A stretch of DNA of 64,000 bases from CAIJXB01 sp964439595 (GTDB lineage: Bacteria > Chlamydiota > Chlamydiia > Chlamydiales > Rhabdochlamydiaceae): the NCBI GenBank assembly GCA_964439595.1, contig CAYTOK010000006.1, positions 1 through 64,000 on the forward strand. The letters run 5' to 3'. Below, one piece after another: positions 16,937 to 25,759 of this stretch. A program made the translations under genes and the position numbers. The number at the start of each line of letters is the position of its first letter. The stretch's first letter is position 1. Under the pieces are notes generated by a model that saw nothing but the letters and a program-made list of their open reading frames with translations, had not been told where the DNA came from and searched no databases.

Positions 16937-18828
16937 TGAAAAAAAAGCTATCCTCCATTACCTGTCCTAAAGACCTTAAGCTTCTTTCTATTAATGACCT
17001 AGAAGAAGTAGCCTCGGATATTAGGCAAACAATTATTGACGTTCTTTCTGTTAACGGAGGACACCTAGCTTCTAATCTAGGCATAGTAGAGCTAACTTTA
17101 GCAATGCATTATGTATTTGATTCTCCTAAGGATCAATTTCTTTTTGACGTAAGTCATCAAACATACCCGCATAAACTGGTAACAGGACGACAAGCAAAAT
17201 TTGCTAAAATTAGACAAACGCAAGGGCTTTGCGGGTTCAGCCACCCAAAAGAATCTCCCCATGATCTTTTTTTTGCAGGTCATGCAGGCACAGCCCTTTC
17301 TTTAGGACTCGGTCTTGCTAAAGCAAGAGACCTTCAAAAAGAAGAATATCATGTCCTTCCTGTTTTAGGTGACGCAAGTCTAACCTGTGGTCTTACATTA
17401 GAAGCCTTAAATAACATCCCTAGGGAATTACAAAAATTTATAGTCATCTTAAATGACAATAACATGTCTATTTCTCAAAACGTAGGAGCCATTACAAATA
17501 TTTTAAGTCGTTTTCTTTCTAATCCCACCTCAAATAAAATATTTCATGACATAGAAACTCTCCTTTCAAAGATTCCGAATGTGGGAACAAAACTTGCTAA
17601 ACAGGGACAAAAATGTACGGAGTCTCTTAAGAACTTAGTAAGCACAGCTCCCTTTTTTGAGCAATTTGGGCTCTCCTATATAGGACCTATAGACGGCCAT
17701 GACATAGGAAAGCTAGTTGATGTATTACAGGCTTTAAAAAACAACCCCAAACCCACTTTGCTTCATGTGCTTACCACTAAAGGCAAAGGTCTTAGTACAG
17801 CAATAGAAAATCCCACCGGGTACCATGGGTGTAAACCTTTTGATAAAACAACAGGGGTTTTTCATGCTTCCCCACCAGTTCCTACTTTTCCTCAAATTTT
17901 TGGCAAGCATCTACTGCAAATGGCAGAAAAAAACCCTTCTATTATAGCAATCACTCCAGCTATGACAGCCGGGTCTTGCTTAGATGCCTTTTTACAAAAA
18001 TTCCCAGAAAGATGCTTAGATGTAGGTATAGCAGAAGGTCATGCAGTAACATTTGCAGGAGCGATTGCCTCACAAAAAAAAGCTAAAGTTTTTTGCAGCA
18101 TCTACGCAACTTTTCTACAAAGAGCTCTTGATAATGTATTCCATGATGTATGTTTACAAGACTCCCCCGTCATCTTTGCTATTGATAGAGCAGGAATTTC
18201 AGGACCCGATGGATCTACACACCACGGAATCTACGATATAAGCTTTTTGCAGGCAATGCCTAATATGGTGATTTGTCAACCAAGAACAGGGCATGTACTC
18301 AAAGAACTTTTAGAAAGTAGCCTTAGCTGGAATAAAGTAACAGCGATCCGTTATCCTAATATGGCAACAGAGGAAAGTGACTCTCCTTTGCAAAATAGAG
18401 AGTTAGGCAAAGGGGAAATTTTATCTAAAGGAGAAAATATTTTACTTATTTCCCTTGGACATATGAATATAGCGGCACTAAACATAAAAGAGAAACTCTT
18501 AAAAGAAGGACTTAACCTAACAATTGTTGATCCTATTTTTGTAAAGCCTCTAGATGCAGATCTTTTAATAAGTCTTATCTCTTCTCATAAATATGTGGTC
18601 ACTTTAGAGGAACACGCAGTGCAAGGAGGACTTGGTACTGCCATCAATAAACTCATCATAGAAAATGAACTTACTCCTGAAAAAATACTAAATTTAGGAA
18701 TTGGAGATGTGTTCTTAGAGCATGGCAGCTATAAAGACGTTCTTTTTGAAGCAGGTCTATCCGATGAGCAGGTTATCCAATCGATTTTATTAGAATGTAG
18801 CGACTTGCAATTAGTGAACTCTCCATGA
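16936..18828 (+). CDS. dxs: 1-deoxy-D-xylulose-5-phosphate synthase
   Basis: A 630-residue thiamine-diphosphate enzyme that condenses pyruvate and glyceraldehyde 3-phosphate, the entry step of the MEP isoprenoid pathway. Visible are HLASNLGIVELT, the HAGTALSLGLGLA segment, the ThDP/Mg motif LGDASLTCG...LNDNNMSIS, the GHD segment YIGPIDGHDIGKL, and the transketolase pyrimidine domain with DVGIAEGHAVTFAGAIA and DRAGISGPDG(S/P)THHG. Normal length. It overlaps xseB by one base and nadK by four (ATGA), consistent with the chlamydial xseA-xseB-dxs order. Confidence 0.95.
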   Translation: MKKKLSSITCPKDLKLLSINDLEEVASDIRQTIIDVLSVNGGHLASNLGIVELTLAMHYVFDSPKDQFLFDVSHQTYPHKLVTGRQAKFAKIRQTQGLCGFSHPKESPHDLFFAGHAGTALSLGLGLAKARDLQKEEYHVLPVLGDASLTCGLTLEALNNIPRELQKFIVILNDNNMSISQNVGAITNILSRFLSNPTSNKIFHDIETLLSKIPNVGTKLAKQGQKCTESLKNLVSTAPFFEQFGLSYIGPIDGHDIGKLVDVLQALKNNPKPTLLHVLTTKGKGLSTAIENPTGYHGCKPFDKTTGVFHASPPVPTFPQIFGKHLLQMAEKNPSIIAITPAMTAGSCLDAFLQKFPERCLDVGIAEGHAVTFAGAIASQKKAKVFCSIYATFLQRALDNVFHDVCLQDSPVIFAIDRAGISGPDGSTHHGIYDISFLQAMPNMVICQPRTGHVLKELLESSLSWNKVTAIRYPNMATEESDSPLQNRELGKGEILSKGENILLISLGHMNIAALNIKEKLLKEGLNLTIVDPIFVKPLDADLLISLISSHKYVVTLEEHAVQGGLGTAINKLIIENELTPEKILNLGIGDVFLEHGSYKDVLFEAGLSDEQVIQSILLECSDLQLVNSP

Positions 18829-19664
18829 TTATAGCTCTTTTTGTAAACACTTCCAAAAATCAAGCCAAAAGTTTGGCTTTAGGTGTTGTAGAATTTCTTC
18901 TGACCCATCATATTAGCGTGGTAGCAGAAGATGAAACTGCAACAGCTTTGGGCCTTAAATCTCTTAAGGACACAGACCCAACGCTAATAGATTTTTGCAT
19001 CTCTATGGGTGGAGATGGAACTATACTGCAACTCATTCACTCTTATCCTAATCTAACAGCTCCTGTTTTAGGGATCAATTTAGGCCATTTAGGATTTATG
19101 GCAGATGTTCCTACCTCCGATCTTTATCCAAGCCTGCAAGATCTTATCTCCGGACAGTATAAGATAGATAAACGTTTGATGATCCAGGGAGAATCTCCCC
19201 ATAAAGACCGGTGCTTTGCTTTAAACGACATTGTAATTCATAGAGCGAAAAACCATAGTCTTGTAGAGATCTCTATTCATGTAGATGGTGTCTATGTAAA
19301 TACTTTTGAAGCTGACGGTATTATCATTGCTACGCCAAACGGCTCTACAGCATACTCTTTAGCAGCAGGAGGCCCTATCCTTAGCCCCAATTTAGAAGCT
19401 TTAGTTCTCACTCCGATAAGTCCTCACACCATTTCTAATCGTCCCATCGTTCTTACAGCCAATCAAGAAATCCAAATACAATATTTAAGTGATTATGAAG
19501 AAGTAGAGGTACGAGCTGATGGACTGGAGAGCTTTTGCCTAAAACCGGGAGAGGTATTTAAAATAACTAGATACGCCAAACCTTTTCAATTAGTAAGCCT
19601 TTTTAGAAGAGACTACTTTTCCACACTCCGCACCAAACTAAGCTGGTCCGGAAAGTTACGATAA
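18825..19664 (+). CDS. nadK: NAD kinase
   Basis: A 279-residue cytoplasmic enzyme making NADP from NAD and ATP. Signature motifs are the MGGDGTIL loop (GGDGT at 62-66), LGHLGFM, and the NAD-binding NGSTAYSLAAGGPIL stretch; TPISPHTISNRP follows. Normal length. The start overlaps the dxs stop as ATGA, so it is the last gene of the xseA-xseB-dxs-nadK operon. No clear terminator is seen directly after it. Confidence 0.95.
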   Translation: MIIALFVNTSKNQAKSLALGVVEFLLTHHISVVAEDETATALGLKSLKDTDPTLIDFCISMGGDGTILQLIHSYPNLTAPVLGINLGHLGFMADVPTSDLYPSLQDLISGQYKIDKRLMIQGESPHKDRCFALNDIVIHRAKNHSLVEISIHVDGVYVNTFEADGIIIATPNGSTAYSLAAGGPILSPNLEALVLTPISPHTISNRPIVLTANQEIQIQYLSDYEEVEVRADGLESFCLKPGEVFKITRYAKPFQLVSLFRRDYFSTLRTKLSWSGKLR

Positions 19665-19810
19665 TTTTACTTTTACAGCAGGGAGAATGGGACACGCTGC
19701 TTTGGAAGCGGTGCTAGCTCTTTTCCCTTAATCTACAGCTTAACTGAGCTAAGATCTTGGTTTTTAGAGTATTCAACTAAAATGCCTGCATAAATATTTC
19801 CTTCAATAAA

Positions 19811-19840
19811 AACACTATTAATATTGATATTAATAGTGTT
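19811..19840. repeat. Perfect 14-bp inverted repeat with 2-nt centre
   Basis: AACACTATTAATAT and its exact complement flank TG. It lies between nadK and the membrane protein at 19885. There is no T-tract on the plus strand after it, although TTTTATT follows on the minus strand. It could be an operator for the downstream gene, or a weak terminator. The rest of the 220-nt spacer shows nothing further. Confidence 0.6.
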
Positions 19841-19884
19841 TCCTGAGAAAATAGTTTTTAAAAAATGACTATATAAGGAATTCT

Positions 19885-21975
19885 ATGGATATTAGAGTAT
19901 ATCTTCCAAGAGAAAGAATAGAACTACCCAGAGTCCAGGATTGTTTACGGGAAAACCTACTAGCTGCAAAGGAAAGGACTGCCTCAGAAATAACAATCTT
20001 TGCTCTTGGAATCCTATTTTCTGCAGCATTTTTCCCCCTTCTTCCACTTAGATCACGCTTCTGCTGCTACATGAATTCCCATTTTTTTACGATTACTTCG
20101 GCAGATAACCTGAATAGATTCAAAAATGAAATAGGCACTAAAGCTGCGCGTTTTTTACACTATTTAGACACTTGTACCGCACAAGCTGTAGGAATGTTCT
20201 TTTTATTAAAAACTCTTGAAGTTTCTTTTATAGCGCTATCTACTTTAAATCCTGTTGCAGGGCTATATGGTTTAGCTTTTTTTGCTGTTACAGGTGGACA
20301 CTTGCTTCCTATTGCAAAGGAGAAACTTTTTCACACTCTTTACTTTTCTGAGTCAAGTCAAGAAAAAGAAAATAAAGTTACTGATTTATTAACTTTTGCA
20401 ACCAATCTTTCCCAAAAAGAAATCCCCGCATACCAGGATTCCATAATTGCTGAAAAAGCACTTTCTGCACTTCCTATAGAGAGCATTAAAATTTTAGTAG
20501 AGCAAGCGCCGCAAGTATATACAAAAGAGCTTCTAGAAAGGTATTATTTAACTCCGGAAAGGCGAAAGTTGCTACACCTAGAAGAAATAGCAGAGCCCAC
20601 TTCTTTAATCGAGAGTGAGGTCTTAAAAGACTGGAATGAGCGAGTCGAAGCGGTGATTCAAGAAGACATTTCAAATGAAGAAAAAATAGCAGCTCTACGT
20701 GAAGAAAAAAAATCTTTACACAAAGAAGAAGAAAATGTAGTCACCGACTTATTAGCCTTTGCTAAGAAAATTCAACAAGGGCAACCTGCCCAATACAGCG
20801 TTTTAAACTTACTAAAGAAACCTTGCCCAGAGAAAATCCCCGCATACCAAGATTTTATAATAGCTCAAAAAATACTTTCTATACTTTCTCCAGAAAGCAT
20901 TAAAACTTTAATGGAGAAAGCTCCACATGTATACGAAAAAGCTCTTATACAAAGAGCTAAATTGTCTACTGCAAGGCAAGAGTCGTTACAAGTAGACGCT
21001 GATTTCACACCCTCTCATAGAGTCTTTAGCGAATGGAATAAGCGATTAAACGCCGTTTCTGAAAACGCCATTTTACATGAGGAAAAAAGAAATCTCTTGC
21101 GCAAAGAAAAAGATCTTCTCCATAAAGAGTGGCGAATGAAGTATAAAACAATCGTAAATACAGTCTCCCCACAGCAAAGAGTAGGGTGTTTATCAAATCT
21201 AGAAAGACTTGATTTCCAGGGTTTAGAGGAAGGTTTTCTTACTTTTACTAGTAATGAGTGGGAGACAATATCTTCAGCGTTAAAATTCCCTAAATCTGCT
21301 AATTTCTCATTAAATATACAAAATGGATTTGCAGCCTACGGCCTTTACATAGCCCAAGACTTTCTTGATACTAAAGTAGAGGTTATGAATCCTGATACAA
21401 ATGAAGTGGAGCTTAAAACGCTACACTGGCTTAGTGTTCAAGAAAATCCATTTAACCTACGAAAAAACCTCACTCCCTTTATTGATGCGATAAAAGCGCT
21501 AGCTACTGATTCGAGAGAACTTCCAAGTGTAGCTCCACAAATTTTCCCCTATCAAAGAACATTTCACCACGTCATTAAATTAACTTCTGTAGCTCTTTGG
21601 ATTGCTCTAAATCCTATACCGGTTATAGCTGGAATTGCAATAGCCACTTTTTTACAATTTGGTCTTAACTTACGCGTAAGTTCTTTAGAAGACTTTCTAA
21701 GAACAAGAACTCTAAGCTCTGATATTCCAAACTCTTATGAAATAATTTCAATAGATAATCGCTTACAGGTACTCTTTGCAAAAACCGTATGCCTTTCAAT
21801 CGGATTTTTTGGAGCTAGTCTTCTACCTGGAATGCTCGGAGCTATCGCTCCAGGGTTGTTTGCAGGATTCTTTTTAGGTTCAGAGGTTAAAGAATATACA
21901 GAGCAACTCTTTGGTTCCCATCCCCCCTCGCGCGAAAATTCCCAATCAGACTTTACTCTAGGAGAATTTGTATAA
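19885..21975 (+). CDS. Membrane protein of unknown function with internal repeats
   Basis: A 696-residue protein that I do not recognise. It has hydrophobic pairs near the N-terminus (about 35-58 and 105-140, with ALSTLNPVAGLYGLAFFAV) and near the C-terminus (about 565-595 with WIALNPIPVIAGIA, and 630-665). Between them is a soluble, charged region holding two copies of a roughly 125-residue repeat (VTDLLTFA...IPAYQDSIIAEKALS...QVYTKELL and VTDLLAFA...IPAYQDFIIAQKILS...HVYEKALI). The next gene is a shorter paralog with a single repeat. The bilobed hydrophobic pattern recalls chlamydial inclusion membrane proteins, but that is only an analogy. RBS AAGGAATTCT precedes the ATG. Confidence 0.75.
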   Translation: MDIRVYLPRERIELPRVQDCLRENLLAAKERTASEITIFALGILFSAAFFPLLPLRSRFCCYMNSHFFTITSADNLNRFKNEIGTKAARFLHYLDTCTAQAVGMFFLLKTLEVSFIALSTLNPVAGLYGLAFFAVTGGHLLPIAKEKLFHTLYFSESSQEKENKVTDLLTFATNLSQKEIPAYQDSIIAEKALSALPIESIKILVEQAPQVYTKELLERYYLTPERRKLLHLEEIAEPTSLIESEVLKDWNERVEAVIQEDISNEEKIAALREEKKSLHKEEENVVTDLLAFAKKIQQGQPAQYSVLNLLKKPCPEKIPAYQDFIIAQKILSILSPESIKTLMEKAPHVYEKALIQRAKLSTARQESLQVDADFTPSHRVFSEWNKRLNAVSENAILHEEKRNLLRKEKDLLHKEWRMKYKTIVNTVSPQQRVGCLSNLERLDFQGLEEGFLTFTSNEWETISSALKFPKSANFSLNIQNGFAAYGLYIAQDFLDTKVEVMNPDTNEVELKTLHWLSVQENPFNLRKNLTPFIDAIKALATDSRELPSVAPQIFPYQRTFHHVIKLTSVALWIALNPIPVIAGIAIATFLQFGLNLRVSSLEDFLRTRTLSSDIPNSYEIISIDNRLQVLFAKTVCLSIGFFGASLLPGMLGAIAPGLFAGFFLGSEVKEYTEQLFGSHPPSRENSQSDFTLGEFV

Positions 21976-22015
21976 ACACTCTTATTATACTAGTAACAAT
22001 TTATAAGGGATTTCT

Positions 22016-23146
22016 ATGATTGTAACACCCACGCAGATACCAAGAACTCAGATTAAAGAATGTTTAGAAGAAACACTCCTTTCCGTACAAGAAAAAACAG
22101 TTACTGAAATAGCTCTGACTTCTTTAGCGCTAGTTGCTCTTATTGCAGTAAGTGTTTTTTCAACCACCCTAGTTGGTTTTGCTATAGGAACTGGAATTCC
22201 GCAAATAGTCCTAAGAAATTCTTCACCGCTCTTGTTTCACCCCCATATGTTTTTTAGAGGAATCGCAAATGTGTTTTGGGGGAGCCTTTTTATAAAGATC
22301 GCAATTTTTACAGCTACTATCGCTATAAACACCTTAAATCCAGCTGCAGGTCTTATAGCTTTAGGTTGCTTTGCTGTTGCGGGCGGGTATGCCTTTCCTT
22401 TTGCTAAGGCACATTTACTTCCTGTTTTAATACCATTTTTAAAAACAAAAGAGCAAGAAAACGAAATTATTACCTCTTTAATGCATGACGTAAGATCTGT
22501 AGAGCACTACAACGAAATTGTCACCGTACAAAATGAAATAGCTACAAAGAGAACTCTTTCTACTCTAACAACAAAAATGATCCAGTCGCTTATGCAAAAA
22601 GCGCCTCATGTTTATACAGAAGATTTCGTCCGCTTGCAGTTGAGCCCTTCTAGATTTAGTAAATTGGAGAATCTACCGCCACCGGCTGATAATGTAGAAG
22701 AGCAGCCTGAAATAGTCACTATTCATCCGTATCAGAAGGTATTTCACCACGCTATCTTTCTTCTTAGTTTTTCTCTTTTTGTGGCTTTAAATCCCATCCC
22801 TACAATAGCAGGAGTGGCTTGCATGATTTTTTTACAGCAAGATGTAACATTTAGACAGTGGGCCCAAAATCAAGAAGCTACTCTTGATCCGGAGCAACGA
22901 GCTATTTGGACTCAAATACAACCTATTGATACCACCTTACAAAAGGTTTTCTTTCGAACTACAGTAGCAACGGCTGCTACTGGAGTAGCATTTATTTTGT
23001 TAGGGTCAATAGGTGCAGGCTTAGCAACGAGCTATTTTATAAGCTCAACTATAACAGTCTATACTAAACCGCATCTACCCACATGCGACATACTTGGCCC
23101 CTCTTACTCTTTTATGGAAGCTCCTATAGGAAGCCATTTTACTTAA
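22016..23146 (+). CDS. Membrane protein of unknown function, paralog of preceding gene
   Basis: A 376-residue protein that aligns with both ends of its neighbour: RTQIKECLEETLLSVQEKT at the start, INTLNPAAGLIALGCFAVAGG in the second hydrophobic segment, one copy of the central repeat (MQKAPHVYTEDFVRLQLSPSR), then YQKVFHHAIF and VALNPIPTIAGVA near the C-terminus. Four or more membrane helices are likely. It starts 40 nt after its paralog with RBS AAGGG. The pair looks like a duplication followed by repeat gain or loss. Function unknown. Confidence 0.75.
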   Translation: MIVTPTQIPRTQIKECLEETLLSVQEKTVTEIALTSLALVALIAVSVFSTTLVGFAIGTGIPQIVLRNSSPLLFHPHMFFRGIANVFWGSLFIKIAIFTATIAINTLNPAAGLIALGCFAVAGGYAFPFAKAHLLPVLIPFLKTKEQENEIITSLMHDVRSVEHYNEIVTVQNEIATKRTLSTLTTKMIQSLMQKAPHVYTEDFVRLQLSPSRFSKLENLPPPADNVEEQPEIVTIHPYQKVFHHAIFLLSFSLFVALNPIPTIAGVACMIFLQQDVTFRQWAQNQEATLDPEQRAIWTQIQPIDTTLQKVFFRTTVATAATGVAFILLGSIGAGLATSYFISSTITVYTKPHLPTCDILGPSYSFMEAPIGSHFT

Positions 23147-23167
23147 AAAATCTTTAAAAATAGATGT

Positions 23168-23197
23168 TTGACAATATCCCTAAAAGATGAGTAAAAT
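23168..23197 (+). promoter_or_regulatory. Sigma70-type promoter of glnS
   Basis: Consensus TTGACA (23168-23173), an 18-nt spacer and TAAAAT (23192-23197). The glnS ATG lies 58 nt beyond the -10 element. Confidence 0.75.
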
Positions 23198-23254
23198 GCC
23201 TCCATATCTAGAAAAACAACACTCCTATATAACTATTTTTATGAAGGACTCCTC

Positions 23255-24955
23255 ATGCAAGACGTAGAAAAAACAGATGACCACTTACCCGGCAAAGATT
23301 TTATTCGTAAGGTGATAGAAGAAGATGTAAAACGAGGAGTAAATGCTGGTAAGGTGGTGACACGCTTCCCCCCCGAGCCTAATGGCTTTTTACATATAGG
23401 TCATGCAAAATCCATCTGTCTAAACTTTGGTATTGCCGAAGAATATAACACGGTATGCCACCTGCGCTTTGATGATACGGATCCCACCAAAGAAGATGCA
23501 AAATATGAAGAGGCTATACAAGAAGATGTTCATTGGCTCGGATTTGATTGGCACGGGAAACTTTTTCATGCTTCTGATTACTTTGAAAAAATGGTTGAAT
23601 TTGCCATAGATCTTATCGAATCAGGGAAAGCGTACGTTTGTGGATTAACTGAAGAAGAAATCCGTGAATATCGAGGCACAGTCACAACCCCAGGAAAGAT
23701 AAGTCCTTTTGCCAAACAGTCTGTAGAAGAAAACAAAAAACTATTTGCTCGTATGAGAGCCGGTGAATTTCCTAATGGAGCTTATGTTCTACGCGCCCGT
23801 ATTGACATGGCCTCTTCTAATATGAAAATGAGAGATCCCCTCCTTTATAGGATACGCCATGCACACCACTATAGAACAGGAAATACCTGGTGCATATACC
23901 CTATGTACGATTATGCGCATCCTATATCTGATGCCCTTGAAGGGATTACCCACTCAATCTGCACCTTAGAATTTGAAAATAATAGAGAATTGTACAACTG
24001 GGTGTTAGATAATATTACAGCAAAATTCCCCTCAAGACCTTCTCAATATGAGTTTGCTAGGTTAGATCTACAAAGTACGGTTATGAGCAAACGAAAACTT
24101 CTTCAACTTGTAGAAGGAAATTATGTAAAGGGATGGGATGACCCTCGACTACCTACCATTGCAGGACTACGAAGAAGGGGCTGCACTCCAGAGTCTCTTA
24201 GGAAATTTTGTGAACTTGTCGGAGTAGCTAAAGCTAATAGCTCTATTGAGATGTCTCAATTCGACTTTTGTCTACGTGATGATTTAAATTCCAAAGCCCC
24301 TAGAGTTTTGGCCGTATTAAACCCTTTAAAAGTCATTATTGACAACTGGGAAGAAGGCTATGTAGACTCTATAGAAGGATCTTACTGGCCCCATGACATC
24401 CCTAAAACAGGATCTAGAAGCATCCCCTTTACGCGTGAACTCTATATAGAAAAAGAAGATTTTCTAGAAAACCCACCTAAGGATTTTTTTAGGTTAGCGC
24501 CAGGAAAAGAAGTAAGACTTCGCTATGGCTACTGTATAACATGTACCCATGTGGAAAAAGACGCCACGTCTGGTGAGATTATTGCAGTGCATTGCACGTA
24601 TGACCCCGAAACACGCAGTGGAGGCGCCCCTATAACTCGTAAAATAAAAGGGACGATTCATTGGGTATCTTCTTTAGGTATTTCTGCAACAGTACGTCTT
24701 TATAATCCTCTATTAATAGATTCAGAAGTGCCTGATGGGGATTTCCTTTCTCACATCAACCCCCATTCTTTAGAAATTTTATCTAACTGCCGACTCGAGT
24801 CCTCACTAGAAAATGCTAAGCCAGGAGAGCACTATCAGTTTGAAAGGCAAGGATACTTTTTTGTAGATCCGATAGATTCTAAGCCGGGAGCTCCCGTATT
24901 TAATAGGGTTGTAACTCTTAAAGACTCTTGGAGTAAAAAAACTGCTAAACCATAG
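23255..24955 (+). CDS. glnS: Glutaminyl-tRNA synthetase
   Basis: A 566-residue class I synthetase charging tRNA-Gln directly. It shows PPEPNGFLHIGHAKS (HIGH at 47-50), RFDDTDPTKE, the tRNA acceptor-binding YDYAHPISDALEGITHSICT and VMSKRKL (276-280). The C-terminal anticodon-binding beta-barrels are present (to about 560). Features such as PPEPNG and DDTNP-like DDTDP separate GlnRS from bacterial GluRS. Chlamydiaceae lack GlnRS and make Gln-tRNA through GatCAB, so this gene marks a different gene set, with an ancestry commonly traced to lateral transfer. RBS GAAGGA and a strong promoter precede it. Confidence 0.93.
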   Translation: MQDVEKTDDHLPGKDFIRKVIEEDVKRGVNAGKVVTRFPPEPNGFLHIGHAKSICLNFGIAEEYNTVCHLRFDDTDPTKEDAKYEEAIQEDVHWLGFDWHGKLFHASDYFEKMVEFAIDLIESGKAYVCGLTEEEIREYRGTVTTPGKISPFAKQSVEENKKLFARMRAGEFPNGAYVLRARIDMASSNMKMRDPLLYRIRHAHHYRTGNTWCIYPMYDYAHPISDALEGITHSICTLEFENNRELYNWVLDNITAKFPSRPSQYEFARLDLQSTVMSKRKLLQLVEGNYVKGWDDPRLPTIAGLRRRGCTPESLRKFCELVGVAKANSSIEMSQFDFCLRDDLNSKAPRVLAVLNPLKVIIDNWEEGYVDSIEGSYWPHDIPKTGSRSIPFTRELYIEKEDFLENPPKDFFRLAPGKEVRLRYGYCITCTHVEKDATSGEIIAVHCTYDPETRSGGAPITRKIKGTIHWVSSLGISATVRLYNPLLIDSEVPDGDFLSHINPHSLEILSNCRLESSLENAKPGEHYQFERQGYFFVDPIDSKPGAPVFNRVVTLKDSWSKKTAKP

Positions 24956-24984
24956 ACCGGCTTGCTTAAAATAGTCTTTTTTAG

Positions 24985-25020
24985 CTAGCGAAAAGTGATA
25001 ATACTGTTACTTTTCGCTAG
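24985..25020. terminator. Strong 12-bp hairpin after glnS
   Basis: CTAGCGAAAAGT pairs perfectly with ACTTTTCGCTAG around 12 nt, about 30 nt after the glnS stop. No good T-tract follows on either strand, so its role as terminator is probable only from position and strength. Confidence 0.5.
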
Positions 25021-25048
25021 ACTAAAGTTCAGAGCACGAGAAATCAAA

Positions 25049-25109
25049 ATAAACTTCTTAACACCTTTCTGCTGCAGCTTGTTGCCTACTTCAATAACAA
25101 GAAGTTTAT
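25049..25109. repeat. 11-bp inverted repeat arms, 39 nt apart
   Basis: ATAAACTTCTT (25049-25059) and AAGAAGTTTAT (25099-25109) face each other around a CTGCTGCAGC-containing centre, upstream of the DUF4116-like gene. It could be a regulatory stem or the trace of a small mobile element; nothing decides between these. Confidence 0.45.
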
Positions 25110-25179
25110 AAAAAAAATATTTACTTTATTAAGCCATATACTTTATATTAAATTTATAACGCTATTATAGGGAGATATG

Positions 25180-25749
25180 ATGAGTATTGGAAATGATTTT
25201 ACAAATTTAAAAGCCGTAGATAATGTATGTGATTACATTCCTATTGTTAGCACTTTCAGCAACATAACGGATCTTTTTATTAAAGCTGTTATTTTACCAA
25301 ATATGGATAATGCAGATATCAAAAAGAGTTCTTACTACTCCCATATTCAAAAAAAAGATACAGCCCGCTGTATTGTTTTATTAATTCCGCTAATCGGAAA
25401 TCTTGCGCTAGGACTTTTAGATTATTGTAAATATTTAGAAAATTTTGAAACAGTGATTGAAAAAGACATTAAGAATCATGGACCTTTTTCCCTAAAGTTT
25501 GCCAGTGAAAGGCTTAAAAATGATAAAACATTTATCCTAAAAATTTTGGCAACTTATCCTAAATGTTTAGAATTCGTTGGCCAAGAACTTTTTAAGGATG
25601 AAGAATTTGCTCTAAAAGCTGGGGAGATACTTGAGACCCGCCAGAAACAAGAATTATCTTCTTTGCAGGAAAAACATGCCTCAGAAACTGGTGCCTTAAA
25701 ACAGCGTATCAGAGAGGCAGCCGAGACAAAAGACTCAGCAAATGTCTGA
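25180..25749 (+). CDS. DUF4116-like repeat protein with coiled-coil tail
   Basis: A 189-residue protein. A moderately hydrophobic stretch (about 65-82, IVLLIPLIGNLALGLL) is followed by one motif resembling DUF4116 repeats (LKNDKTFILKILATYPKCL...DEEFALKAGE, roughly 110-150), which in other chlamydial and amoebal-symbiont proteins occur in tandem. The C-terminus (155-189) is a charged coiled coil. Two ATGs are adjacent; I prefer the second (25180) because GGAG lies 5 nt upstream of it and only 2 nt from the first. It stands alone, convergent with holB. Function unknown. Confidence 0.65.
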   Translation: MSIGNDFTNLKAVDNVCDYIPIVSTFSNITDLFIKAVILPNMDNADIKKSSYYSHIQKKDTARCIVLLIPLIGNLALGLLDYCKYLENFETVIEKDIKNHGPFSLKFASERLKNDKTFILKILATYPKCLEFVGQELFKDEEFALKAGEILETRQKQELSSLQEKHASETGALKQRIREAAETKDSANV

Positions 25750-25759
25750 AATTGTTTTG

